Assembly: GCA_037903475.1 (NCBI GenBank)
Contig: JBAJFG010000626.1
Location: 1 to 64,000 of the forward strand
Length of the DNA: 64,000 bases
Origin: Ancylostoma caninum
Lineage: Eukaryota > Nematoda > Chromadorea > Rhabditida > Ancylostomatidae
Reading direction: 5' to 3'
Part shown: piece after piece, positions 23,501 through 32,934 of the stretch
Position numbering within the stretch: the stretch's first letter is position 1
Layout of the letters: each line of letters begins with the position of its first letter
Program-made: the position numbers and the translations under genes
The notes under the pieces: generated by a model
Told to the model about the DNA's origin: nothing
Databases searched by the model: none
The model's input: the letters and a program-made list of their open reading frames with translations, nothing else

Positions 23501-24959
23501 ATTTTTGTAGAGTTACGGTGGGTACACGGTAAATACGGTGTCTCACAGAATCCTCTCAAATTTTGTGCAGAGGGATTGTTCTAGGCGTTGATCGCGATTA
23601 TCAATGTTATTTTGCGCGATACCTTCATTCTTCCATCCAAAATCGGCAACTTCTCCGGAATTACCACCATATACCTACCGTATCGATGCGAAAATAGGGA
23701 TACGGTACAAAACGGATACGATATTCGTGTTCAGCACCTCAAATAACCCCACCGCGCAAAATCTTAGCCGATTCCATGAGGCACCTTATCTTGGGTAACC
23801 TTATCTTAACCCTATAGAAATGGGGTTACGGTGCAAAATGAATACGATATTCGAGTTCAGGACCTCAAATAACCCACCAGCATAAAGTTTCGGCCGAAAA
23901 AAAAATCTTGAAAATTTTGGGACCCTAATGTGGAATAGTGCCCTAACTTGATTCTAGATAATAGGATTTCTTACCTTGTCCAGATAATCGATGTCATGCA
24001 CATATTCAGTTTGTCCTCTTCTCGGCAACGTTCCGGAACGTGGTATTGTTCCAGAAACTCCGCAGCTATGCAAAAACAGCTCGATCAGGCCATTGGCTGA
24101 CCGTTTTAAGGGGGCAGAATCATCACATAGCTCGATCTTCACTTCTCTAAAACAAAAAGATATCTAACAACATCAGCAACATTCTGGAACATCTTATATG
24201 TCTTATTTTACGCAAAGAAGCAGGACTAGCTGGTGTAACAGACCCTTAGCTTAGTGGAATGAGAGCAGTTCAATCAAAGCACTGCTAAATAGTGTCTTCA
24301 ACGAGAACAAAGATGAGAAAGCCAAATGAAACGATCTCAACTCTCATTCTTAGCGCAATTTTCAATAGATTACAGTACCAGTTCTTCCATAGGTGCAAAC
24401 TCGTTCCGCGCAGCTATTTGCACTCGTTGCAAGCAGTATATTCTTCACAACCACACATCTATGTACTGGTAGTGTTATCGAACACAAGAGGAAGTAAGCT
24501 CTCTTCCCCACCATTCACGGCAAAGCTTGAACAACCTAGCCCACTCAGCGTGCTAACAAGAGCACGAAACAGCTACAGTGAGCGGAGACAGACGTGTGTT
24601 TTTTGCGTGCACACCGCCGCAATCGTCGCTGTGATAGCAACCCATAGGGGCTGTCAACAACTCCTAGGAGAATCTCCATAAACAAAGTGCTAATTTGTAC
24701 CATACCTTTTGATATCCGCGTCCAGCCCTTTGCAGAAGTATTTGAAACCTTTCCTAGTGAATACTTTCTTGAAATCTCTCAATGTTGCCAAATCCTGGGG
24801 GACAGGAAGTATAGATACGAAAGGAGTGGCATCATCGTCTAGGTAGTAGTAGACCTTAAACAGTTGCTTGTAAAATTGGCAGAATGTCTGCTAAACAAAA
24901 TGGAACCAAGGAAACCTTCGTCTCAGCCGTCTGTTGTAGATCAGAGTTCGCAGGCTCAT
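17586..24959 (-). CDS. mig-5: Dishevelled (DIX-PDZ-DEP Wnt signalling scaffold), 5' end not found
   Basis: Cytoplasmic Wnt/Frizzled signal transducer. Exons (minus strand, in order): 24916-24959, 24706-24854, 23975-24146, 23186-23283, 21879-22031, 21657-21778, 21471-21600, 19890-20003, 19603-19714, 18805-18892, 18591-18725, 18357-18512, 18179-18289, 17922-18064, 17586-17783. All phases agree, giving about 641 codons. The DIX domain (KVYYYLDDD to the [10 protein letters not shown] region) lies in exons 1-3; the basic stretch [12 protein letters not shown] and SSITES precede the PDZ ([38 protein letters not shown]); the DEP runs from [20 protein letters not shown] to EKCYYVFGD; the tail ends [10 protein letters not shown]. 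Upstream of 24959 the frame closes and a TTTCAG acceptor sits there, so a further 5' exon with the ATG is missing. The symbol rests on adjacency to cct-1, as I recall in C. elegans; dsh-1 or dsh-2 orthology was not tested. Confidence 0.93.
20463..20756 (-). mobile_element. tRNA-derived SINE
   Basis: On the minus strand a tRNA-like head (A-box TGGCGCAGTG, B-box AGCTTCGATCCC) occupies roughly 20671-20756. A body and a tail of repeated TTTATCC words follow, ending near 20463. This head-body-tail order is that of a tRNA-derived SINE. It lies in the mig-5 intron between the two halves of the PDZ coding sequence. Confidence 0.65.
22119..22163. repeat. (GTTT)n microsatellite
   Basis: About eleven uninterrupted GTTT units in a mig-5 intron. 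The cysteine- and leucine-rich open frame it creates is an artefact. Confidence 0.95.
23381..23942. mobile_element. 562-bp foldback element with GGCACTATTCCACA ends
   Basis: Ends are inverted copies: GGCACTATTCCACACTAGGG at the left and CCCTAATGTGGAATAGTGCC at the right, followed inward by AAAATTTT. The interior holds several copies, in both orientations, of the ACGATATTCGTGTTCAG word also found in the 9299 foldback. It lies entirely inside a mig-5 intron (23284-23974). No coding capacity. Confidence 0.75.
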
Positions 24960-25045
24960 CTGAAATAATACTGTTCCGTGCACATTCACCTTCACATCGT
25001 GGTCATATGTACAGTGGTGAATTGCGGTGGCCTCTCCGCTGCCTC

Positions 25046-25269
25046 AAGAAGGACGCCGTGCGCACCGGGATCGGTGTCGTCTGCCGCCGGAATTCTATTC
25101 CTAGACGCTTTTCTCTCCGATTCGGTCGAAAATCCTTAACACGGGAAGAAAAGCTGCTAGAAATAGCATAACAGCAGCAGAAGACATCGGTTATGCGCGC
25201 GCGGAGCAGTTGTGCGACGTCCTTCTCCAGGCCGCGGATGGACCACAGCCATTGACGTCCACTGTATAC
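25046..25269. repeat. Dispersed repeat R1, copy 1
   Basis: Shares long stretches with 35523-35757: GGATCGGTGTCGTCTGCCGC, then GTCGAAAATCCTT-like, AGCATAACAGCAGCAG and CCATTGACGTCCACTGTAT, in the same order and orientation. It is a non-coding interspersed repeat upstream of mig-5. Confidence 0.75.
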
Positions 25270-25383
25270 CTTTTAGATAAAACGGTACATCCTGAATTTT
25301 AGCTCTTTCCTGAATGTTCTCGACGAATCTAACAGAAAAATGCATTGGAATTTTCGTTGGATTATCCCTATGTCCCCTCCATA

Positions 25384-25540
25384 CAGTGTGTTTTTCCGGG
25401 AGTAAAATCGGGCGCGATCTGATCCATTCCAATAGATCAAATTCTCAGTCGAAAGACCACGTGAAAGCGGAGGTTCCAGCAATTCGCACGTAGCCTTTGT
25501 ACTGGGTCCGCAATTGCACTACTCCCGGAAAAACACCCTG
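25384..25540. mobile_element. Small TA-flanked MITE
   Basis: Ends CAGTGTGTTTTTCCGGGAGT and ACTCCCGGAAAAACACCCTG are inverted copies flanked by TA on both sides (25382-25383 and 25541-25542). The 157-bp interior has no coding capacity. TA duplication suggests Tc1/mariner-type mobilisation. Confidence 0.8.
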
Positions 25541-25556
25541 TACCTGTAGCAATATA

Positions 25557-26461
25557 CAGGGTGGTCCAAAATTACGGACACACGCTAAAAGGTTCAAATC
25601 TAACGGTGGAAAACGAGTTGGCAATTTTGTTTCCAATACGATATTTTTCACTCTACAATGAAAAAATCTACCACCACATCTCACGATTTCCCCTACCACC
25701 GGCGAGAAAACATATGAAGAATTGGAACTAGTCGCCTGCTGTGGCGCGGAAGTGCAGTCTTCTTAGATAATCTGCTCTTTCTAAAAACGTTTGCTCGAAG
25801 GATTAAACAATTTTTATGAGAGTGAAGTCAGTTTTTGTCCTGGAATGAATATCATAACGAGAAATCTGCTCGAATGAGTACTGAAGATAAGATTTATGAG
25901 GAAGCGGACATGATTTCCTGACAAAAACAGAGCGAAAACGTACTTTAAGGTTGTTTCTGGTTCTTTTTTCACTGTTTAGGGAGGGTACTGGAACTTATTA
26001 GGCTCATCAACTTCCAGTCTCAATGTTCTGAGAAGTATTTCCCTCATAATACATCTAATGATGGTGATTAGAAACGAAAAGCACCCTCAGTCCGCGTTGA
26101 ATTTCGGCGTATCCGCACGAAATTTTGGATCTCATACCAAGGGAGGTGGCCATTCACAATGACTTCAACGATTTTCTGTTTCCCACACTTTGTACTTATC
26201 GATGTACTGCTTAGTGTGCCTCTTGTAAAATTTTACAAATTAGCACAACATGCGCGCCAAGCGTACACAAAAATTGGGTGGTAAAACTAAGCGTGACTGA
26301 CGCCTAGCTGTTCCTAAAAATCATAGTGTTAGGTAATGTTTTGAAAGAAACTGTACAACTGAACAAATGAACACCAAAAGATTGGATGGAAAACGCCAAA
26401 ACTCGAGATAAGTCGAGAAACGCGCATCGCGCCCTTCTTTCCGTAATTTTGGACCACCCTG
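25557..26461. mobile_element. Non-autonomous mariner-type element, 905 bp
   Basis: Perfect-looking ends CAGGGTGGTCCAAAATTACG and CGTAATTTTGGACCACCCTG are flanked by TA on both sides. The interior has no recognisable transposase frame. It lies 17 bp to the right of the 25384 MITE, on the 5' side of mig-5. Confidence 0.8.
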
Positions 26462-26900
26462 TAATTTGGTTTCGGATTCAAGTGTTGTCTCATATAGGAG
26501 AACATCACAAATCAATTCAAAGTCTAAAAAAAAACAGAACAAAATTTGAAGAGATCAAAACCCACTCCTAGTCTTTGACGTCTGGCTCATCAAATTCTAC
26601 TGAAGCAGGCCTGAAACATTTCCTTTTGCTACTTCCAATAACATTATTTACACGTGAACCCAAATTCCATAAACACTCTTAAAAAGTTTAGCGTTATGAG
26701 AAAATAAATGCTGCAAAAGCTTCGCAACAAACAGTGGCCTCAAAAACACTGGCCGAATCGTCAAGGTTTATAGAATTTGCTCCTGCGGTTGCGTCGCGGT
26801 GATATGCCATAGAGCGCGGTAGTAGCCCACCCACCACCCAGTGGGGGGTCCGGGACAAGAGGTGCGCTTGCTCGTTAGCTGGGTCATGTCGCACCTCCAC

Positions 26901-27062
26901 TGATAACTGTGCAGGACGAACGCAGACCAAACGGCGTAATGGTTCGGGTAGAAACCCTAGCAGCAACGGTTGGAGAATGGCAGCAACTGGCAACCGTTGC
27001 TGCTAGGGTTTCTAGTCGAACCATTACGCCGTTCGTGCTGCGTTCGTGCTGCACAGTTGTCA
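26901..27062. repeat. Foldback palindrome
   Basis: The arms (left with AAACGGCGTAATGGTTCGGG, then CCCTAGCAGCAACGGTTG; right their inverse) cover almost the whole element, with about 15-20 bases of loop. No coding capacity. Confidence 0.8.
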
Positions 27063-27180
27063 GAGTCGCTCGCACCTTCTCAGACAATAATAGCGTGCTG
27101 CACGCGTGCCAAAACGTCAAGCGTCCAATCGGACACCGTTCACGCCGATGGCACGCTGATAGTAGGTGATAGTATTGGTA

Positions 27181-27417
27181 TAGTCTGTCCGAAACGACGA
27201 GTCCGCCCACGCACGCGGGGATCGAGAGGCGTCGCGGCTGGGACGGATGATGTTGGCTGCCACGTCGTCCATGTTACAACCAAATCATTGATCAATACCA
27301 TGAAGATAACGAGGAAACGTGATATGCAGATCAGGGATGATGACGTGGGGCGCTGGCCAACGTGGCAGCTTCTCGATCCCCGCGTGCGTGGGCGGACTCG
27401 TCGTTTCGGACAGACTA
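27181..27417. mobile_element. P-family MITE, copy 1
   Basis: Inverted ends begin TAGTCTGTCCGAAACGACGA and run about 50 bp (through CGCCCACGCACGCGGGGATC). A second copy at 36439-36675 has the interior reversed. TATA flanks suggest TA target duplication. Confidence 0.8.
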
Positions 27418-28077
27418 TACGCGGGCCGCACGCTTGAATAATCGAGAAGTTTCCATGTTGGTACTGCGCGATCGACGTGCTTCAAATCAACGAGCGGCGT
27501 TCATTTAGCATGCAATCGGCGTGACCGGTGTCCGATTACACGCAGTTATTGTCTGACTTCCCACAGGCAGAGGCAGCCATGGCTACAGTATCCATCTGCC
27601 TCTGAACCCTTCACAGCTGCAGAGAACAACCAGTGAGACAACTCGTACGTATCGTCGCGCACGATGGACCGCAATTTATTTAATTCAATAGGTTTCATGA
27701 GGATTTTCATCATGTGAGCAGAAATACATGACGTAGACGCTTTTGTTTTCTTGTTCTGATTCCGCTGAAGTGCCTCTTCAAACTTTATTTTTAACTTAAT
27801 CATTGGTCTTTTAGATCTGCCTGACTTCACTCATTACTCCGTGCTTAGCACATCAAGTCTTGGCACGGAATCTACTACCTGTTACAGTACAAAAAACGAT
27901 AGAGAATGTCTTTTTCGCTAGAGGAAAGCTTCCAAGACTTTTCGTCTGTTCAACTGTTATCTCGACTGTTAAAGGCAGCAGGAGCTGAAATCCTCGACTT
28001 CGAGCTGAGCTGTGGGTGATGAAGTACAGACTCAGCACATCATAAATGTGAAACGAACACAGACAATTATGGCTTAT

Positions 28078-28331
28078 CTGCAGAGAAAATGGAACATTCG
28101 TCGCGAACACGCCTGGCCGTGTTCGCGCGCGGACGAGTTTTCCCTGGCGCAAAAAGCCATTGCAGTGTGTGGTTTGGCGCAAAGGGAAAACGAAATGCAT
28201 TCAATTCACAGAGTTTCATGGCGGGACTCGGCCAAAACCACGCGCCGCAATGGCTTTCGCGCCGGGGAAAACTCGTCCGCGCACGAACACGGCCAGGCGT
28301 GTTCGCGACGAATGTTCCATTTTCTCTGCAG
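28078..28331. repeat. Inner palindrome A
   Basis: Arms of about 85 bp start CTGCAGAGAAAATGGAACAT and end with its exact inverse ATGTTCCATTTTCTCTGCAG. The arms include CGCGAACACGCCTGGCCGTG. The spacer is about 80 bp. Confidence 0.85.
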
Positions 28332-28332
28332 G

Positions 28333-28502
28333 TACAGTGCCTTCGATCCGGATCTTCCTCCTTCCGCACCGCCTTAGATCATACGTGGCATCCTGCTGGC
28401 TGCATTCTCGCAGCCAACCGGCTGAGTATCGATCGCCAGCAGGACGCCACGTATGATCTAAGGCGGTGCGGAAGGAGGAAGATCCGGATCGAAGGCACTG
28501 TA
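28333..28502. repeat. Inner palindrome B
   Basis: Arms start TACAGTGCCTTCGATCCGGA and end TCCGGATCGAAGGCACTGTA, with near-perfect pairing for about 70 bp and a short central loop. It abuts palindrome A with one base between. Confidence 0.9.
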
Positions 28503-29162
28503 AGCCATCATAGTCTGTGTTCGCTTCACAATTATGATGTGCCGAGTCTGTACTGCACCACCCGCATCTCATCTCGGAGTCGAGGATTTCGGCTCTTGCT
28601 GCCTTTAAACTGCATTATCGAGAAGCTTATGGAGAGTCTAAAACTTTGCTTAGAAAGTAAAAGAAAGGGAGCTTCGGGTAGATCCTTACACATTCACTGC
28701 TCTCAGATTCAATTTTTCTTACTCGGTTTTATTTCGTTGGAATTTTTCTTTGATGGAGCTTGAGTTCATCAGTTATTGAGTGGTGCTTGCAAAAGTGACC
28801 TAGAACTACGGAAAAGATCAACTTTGCCTGTAGCATATCCTTAGGAAGAAATAGTTCCTGCAAGTGGAGAACTAGGGCGTGGGGGATCACCTGATAACGC
28901 TTCGAGACAAATTACAGGGCATTCGGAAAGGAGTCGGTACTGGTGCATTCACGGACCTGAGGTGAGCCATGGGTTCCACGTACTCCCATATCATTTCCGG
29001 GATCCTTTCTAACATGTTAAGCAGTTAAAAATCACTGCGGCTAACAAGCCTGAACATGCGCGACTTGCCAAAGGCCCCTCTGATCTTTTCACGTAAAAAT
29101 GCACTAATACCGACTCATTTCTGAACCGCCTGTAGTTAGTCATAGACGTGCTCTCCGAGTTT

Positions 29163-29411
29163 AGGGCAATTTATACTAGCTGCGTGCGTCAGTCGCACAT
29201 CAGTCGCACGCATCCATTTGTAAGGGATTTTAGATGAAGACCGGTCAACACGGCAGGTACATCTTCAATGAAAAGAACACGCAGCCGCCGCGAGGCCGTA
29301 AATGCGTGCGTCTGAGCTACGACTGCGATGCGACTGTGATGCGACTGGGTCCTATTCTTCATCATATAGACGCACGTGCGTCAGTCGCACGCATCCAGTA
29401 TAAATTGCCCT
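29163..29411. mobile_element. Short MITE with AGGGCAATTTATAC ends
   Basis: The left end AGGGCAATTTATAC and right end GTATAAATTGCCCT are inverse. Just inside both are GCGTCAGTCGCAC words. Length 249 bp, non-coding. Confidence 0.75.
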
Positions 29412-31326
29412 TTTCGATTACAAAGTCGCAAAATACGAATGATGTTCAAAATTGGAAAGTACGAGTGATGTCCATTTTAGAAAAACCTTTGGAATGGTGA
29501 AGTCGAAGTCATCGATCATATCTATATACATGGTTGCTGAGATACATTCTGCGTGATGAAAGGGAAAAATTAAGCAGTGGTTCTAACTACCAATATTACT
29601 TGAAGAAGTTTTCAGCACAGTCGACAAATTTTAACCACATTCTTGATTATTTATATGTTTAGGCATTATTTGTGCGTATATACTGCTGACAGTGGATTTT
29701 CTTGATGCATGGGTGAATACGATTTTGGCATCCCAGCATCAAAAGTTCCCAACTGCTTCAAATAACATAGCATTACCCGATCCATATTGCGGTGTCCGCG
29801 TCTTCTTTACACCTTCGACGCCCTTCTGCCGCGCGCGACGTTTCTGGCGGCAAGGCTCTGTTCGGGAGACAAGGAATGAATGCTCTCTCGAAAGATGTCG
29901 TCCCACCGCGAGTGAAAATAGCAGCACGCGTGGGTTTTCTGCGTGAAAATAGGAATGCTCAGAGTATAAAAGCAAGCAATGATTTTATTGTGCCAAATCT
30001 TGGTTACACACCTCATGAGGCGGGACTACCCACTCGGCGCAGCGGGCTGGCTGGCTGCTACGCAGGGATGAGCGGAATTCCGTCTTCCGAAACTTCCGAT
30101 ATTCCGGCGTTTTTTGGACTTTCGTCTTCCGTGTTCCGACTGCCGAAAAACAGCGAAAAAAACCGCAAGCTTTCGGAAGGGTTGGGAGGTGACCAAGCTG
30201 GATTTTATCATATGAGTTTCGTGGAGTTTCTTAGCAGATATCCGGCACCGACTACCCTAGGCGGCAGTAATACGTATACCAAAAGTGGAGCTTTCTGTCT
30301 GTCTTCTGTTTTCTTGCACGCATTGCTGTCATCCATCGTACCACGCGAACATAGGAAGACAACAACCTCTAGCCGGAACTTTCATCTTTTTTTTCTCTCA
30401 AAGAATGAAATTCTGGAAGTTGCGTTGCGCTGGCTGCGGTTTTACCGTTTACGTTATTCCATATATGTTTACTAAGTTCAGTGCTATATATCAGCATATG
30501 AAGGAAATCACAGTGTTGAAAAGTGAGTTACTTGGATAAGAGAATCTTGCTGAACATCGGGTACATGGTGAAAAGGGCAATCAAAACTTCGAAACTATCC
30601 ACTTTCGCTCAGTATACGCGTACTGCCAACTGACTAAATAGTATAGAATTGATCCAGAAACAACGATAAGTTCTTCCAAACCTTAGCGTCGCACAGGATA
30701 CTGCGGAGAAGATGTGAAAACTCTACTGGATAATTGACAAGAGAAACTACCGTAGAGTGGAGGAGTGGAGTGAGGATGGTGCTAATAAGGCTCTACATAC
30801 TTCACTGTAAGCTGTGATGTTGGGAGCAGTGTGATGGCTACACCATTCCAAAAAGCTTTCGTCTCAACTAATGAGTTTTCGTTGTCTGACCACCATGGCT
30901 TACTAGTACTTATATTTCCTTTATTTGTCGGTGACTCATTTTTCTTCTGTTTTTGAATTCCTGAGTAACTTCATTCATGTCACAATTGGATGAAGCTATT
31001 CAAATGAGCACTCGTTTATCTAACAATACACTGACTAACCTACTCCTCCACCCAAGTCTCCGTAGACACTTCCGATATTCCGGTGTTTTTTGGGGCTTCC
31101 GACCTCCGAAATTTTATATCTGACTTCCGTTCATCCCTGGTGCTGCGGCTGGTGGATGTTCGGGGGATTTTCAGGTTTTCTTTAGTTTCTGTGACAACTT
31201 CACTCATTTGCAGGTCTCCTTGGTAACTGTCGATACTTATTCTTCCAAATAACTATCAACCTTCTTTAGTTAGTCTACTTTCGTCCTGGAATTGTTCTAC
31301 TCTGTCATGGACAGATACCATTGCTT
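29412..31326. other. Repeat-rich non-coding stretch
   Basis: No exon was recognised. Open frames at 29692-30475 overlap on both strands, carry no known motif and are judged chance. ACTTCCGATATTCCGG words recur at about 30090 and 31070, indicating another dispersed repeat. The segment near 31140-31230 resembles the left part of the 34572 foldback. Confidence 0.5.
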
Positions 31327-31700
31327 ATGATAGGTACTTGTAAACCGCCAGGTCATACTTATGATAACACTTGTATAGATACTCCTGGCTGTTATTGTTT
31401 TGAAGTATGTACCTGTTGTACAGATATGAGCATCTAGGGCGACTCCGCCCACATCTTTTGCATAAAAGGACCTGGATGCTCAGATCTGGGATCGTTTTGT
31501 TCGTCTTAACCGAGAGTATCGTTGGCGTCGTCATCAGTGGCTGTGGTCTGAGCCAGGGAACCCTTTGTGACGTGAACTGACGAGGGCGTAAACCAGCTCC
31601 ATCTGTCTTTACCGCGGTGTCCAAATCAGGGAACCCTTCGTGGCGTGAACTGAGGCGGATTTAACTGTAGCCAATAAACGGTTATTAAACAGCTCTACTT
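31327..31700 (+). promoter_or_regulatory. LTR-like or promoter-like leader of the Gag-like element
   Basis: A TATA-like CATAAAAGG lies at 31461-31469 and a polyadenylation-type AATAAA at 31673-31678, the order expected in a long terminal repeat (promoter, then poly(A) signal). An internal diverged duplication (CAGGGAACCCTT, then CGTGAACTGA) occurs at about 31550 and 31630. No second copy was found downstream in the window, so LTR status is inferred. Confidence 0.35.
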
Positions 31701-31837
31701 CACCAAGTCCACTGGTCCCACCAAATTGGTGCATCGGTCATTGGTGTATCACTTTCTCGGCGTTCCAAAAACTCAGAAAGTTGATCAAGAAGACTCGCGT
31801 GGCAGGAACATCTCCACGGCCACTTCGACGACGTCAA

Positions 31838-32764
31838 GTTGACGACCTGGTCTAAACAGTAGTTCAACACTTTTGTGCCATCCACAAGGCACATCGGCCA
31901 ACTGTCACCTCAGCTGACAGATTCCATCCGCTGCGCGTACTAAGTACCCCAGCGACGACTTGGTGCTCCTTCACAATTACCCAAATTTTCACTTCGGTTA
32001 GCTACCTCATTGCTGACAGCGAACTCTTGTGAACTATCTAGTTTATCCAATAGTTCAAATCAAGGAGTCAAGTTGACTAACTGGTCTACCAGTAGTTCAG
32101 CGCAACTTTTGTGCCAGCCACAAGGTACATCAGCCAGCTGTCACCCTAGCTGACAGTTCCGGCTCGGCTGCTTGTATTACAGTACGCAGCGAAGACTTGG
32201 TGCTCCCACCGAAACCCAATATTGCTCTGTTCAGCTGCACACTGCTGACAAGCAAACTCTGTTGACTATATGGTTTATCCATTAGTCTAAAATCAAGGGA
32301 ATCATTGACTAATTGGTCTCCTCCGTAGTCATTCTTTGTGCCACCTCACCAGGCACATCAGATAGCTGCCACCCCACCCGACAGCTTCCATCCGCTGCGC
32401 GTACTAAAGGACCCAAATTTTTCGCTCCGCTCAGCTACCTCATTGCTGACAAGCAATTCCTTGTGAACAATTTGGTCTATCCAATAGTTCAAATCAAGGA
32501 AGTTAGCTAACTGATTGGCTCACCCAATAGTCTAGCTTTTGGGCAACAAACAAGGTACAACACGTGGCTGCCACTCCAACTGGCAGATACAACTCAGCTG
32601 CGCGTACTATAGTATCCAGCACCGTCTGTGCCGCTCCTTGAGCCAGAGCCAGCCGCTCTCAGCCGCCTCAAATGCGGAAAGCGGACATTGCTGACTATCT
32701 GGTCCGTCCAGTAGTCCAGCTCTAGTGTCAACCACACGACACTAGCTGTCACCACAGCTAACAT
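31838..32764 (+). repeat. Tandem array of five hairpin-bearing units
   Basis: Five degenerate units (hairpin-to-hairpin spacing 236, 228, 202 and 178 bp) precede the 32935 ORF. Units typically contain hairpin A (GACTA.CTGG...CCAGTAGTC type: 32075-32097, 32307-32330, 32504-32536, 32693-32716), hairpin B (TGTGCC...GGCACA: 31874-31893, 32110-32129, 32337-32357; AGTGTC...GACACT 32724-32743) and hairpin C (CTGTCA...TGACAG: 31902-31920, 32138-32156; CTGCCA...TGGCAG 32568-32586). Additional A-like stems are at 32031-32056 and 32264-32287. A GCTGCGCGTACTA-like word follows hairpin C in most units. No coding. Confidence 0.7.
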
Positions 32765-32934
32765 CTCGAACTGCTGCGCGTACTACAGTACCCAGCAAAT
32801 CGTTTGCTGCCAAAAAAGAGCAGCTGACCCCAGTGCAATCAGAGCTAAGTGAATTTCTCACTCATCGAAGAGAAGTCAGCAGAAACCATCACCATGCATT
32901 CTACGATAGCTAGGAGTCAGTCACATAGAGAAAA

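Larger units (their letters stand above)
27966..28613. repeat. Large palindrome interrupted by two further palindromes
   Basis: The outer left arm (about 27966-28077, with TCGACTTCGAGCTGAGCTG and GTACAGACTCAGCACATCAT) matches the inverse of the right arm (about 28503-28613, with ATGATGTGCCGAGTCTGTAC and GGAGTCGAGGATTTC). The centre is occupied by palindrome A (28078-28331) and palindrome B (28333-28502). Overlapping open frames here are artefacts of the inverted repeats. Confidence 0.8.

Noticed and set aside
28089..28763. 224-aa plus-strand ORF and its antisense partners
   Set aside because: They fall inside nested palindromes, so similar frames appear on both strands; a by-product of inverted repeats.
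29792..30475. 227-aa plus-strand ORF
   Set aside because: No domain, overlapping minus-strand frames, contains dispersed-repeat words and no splice or start context.
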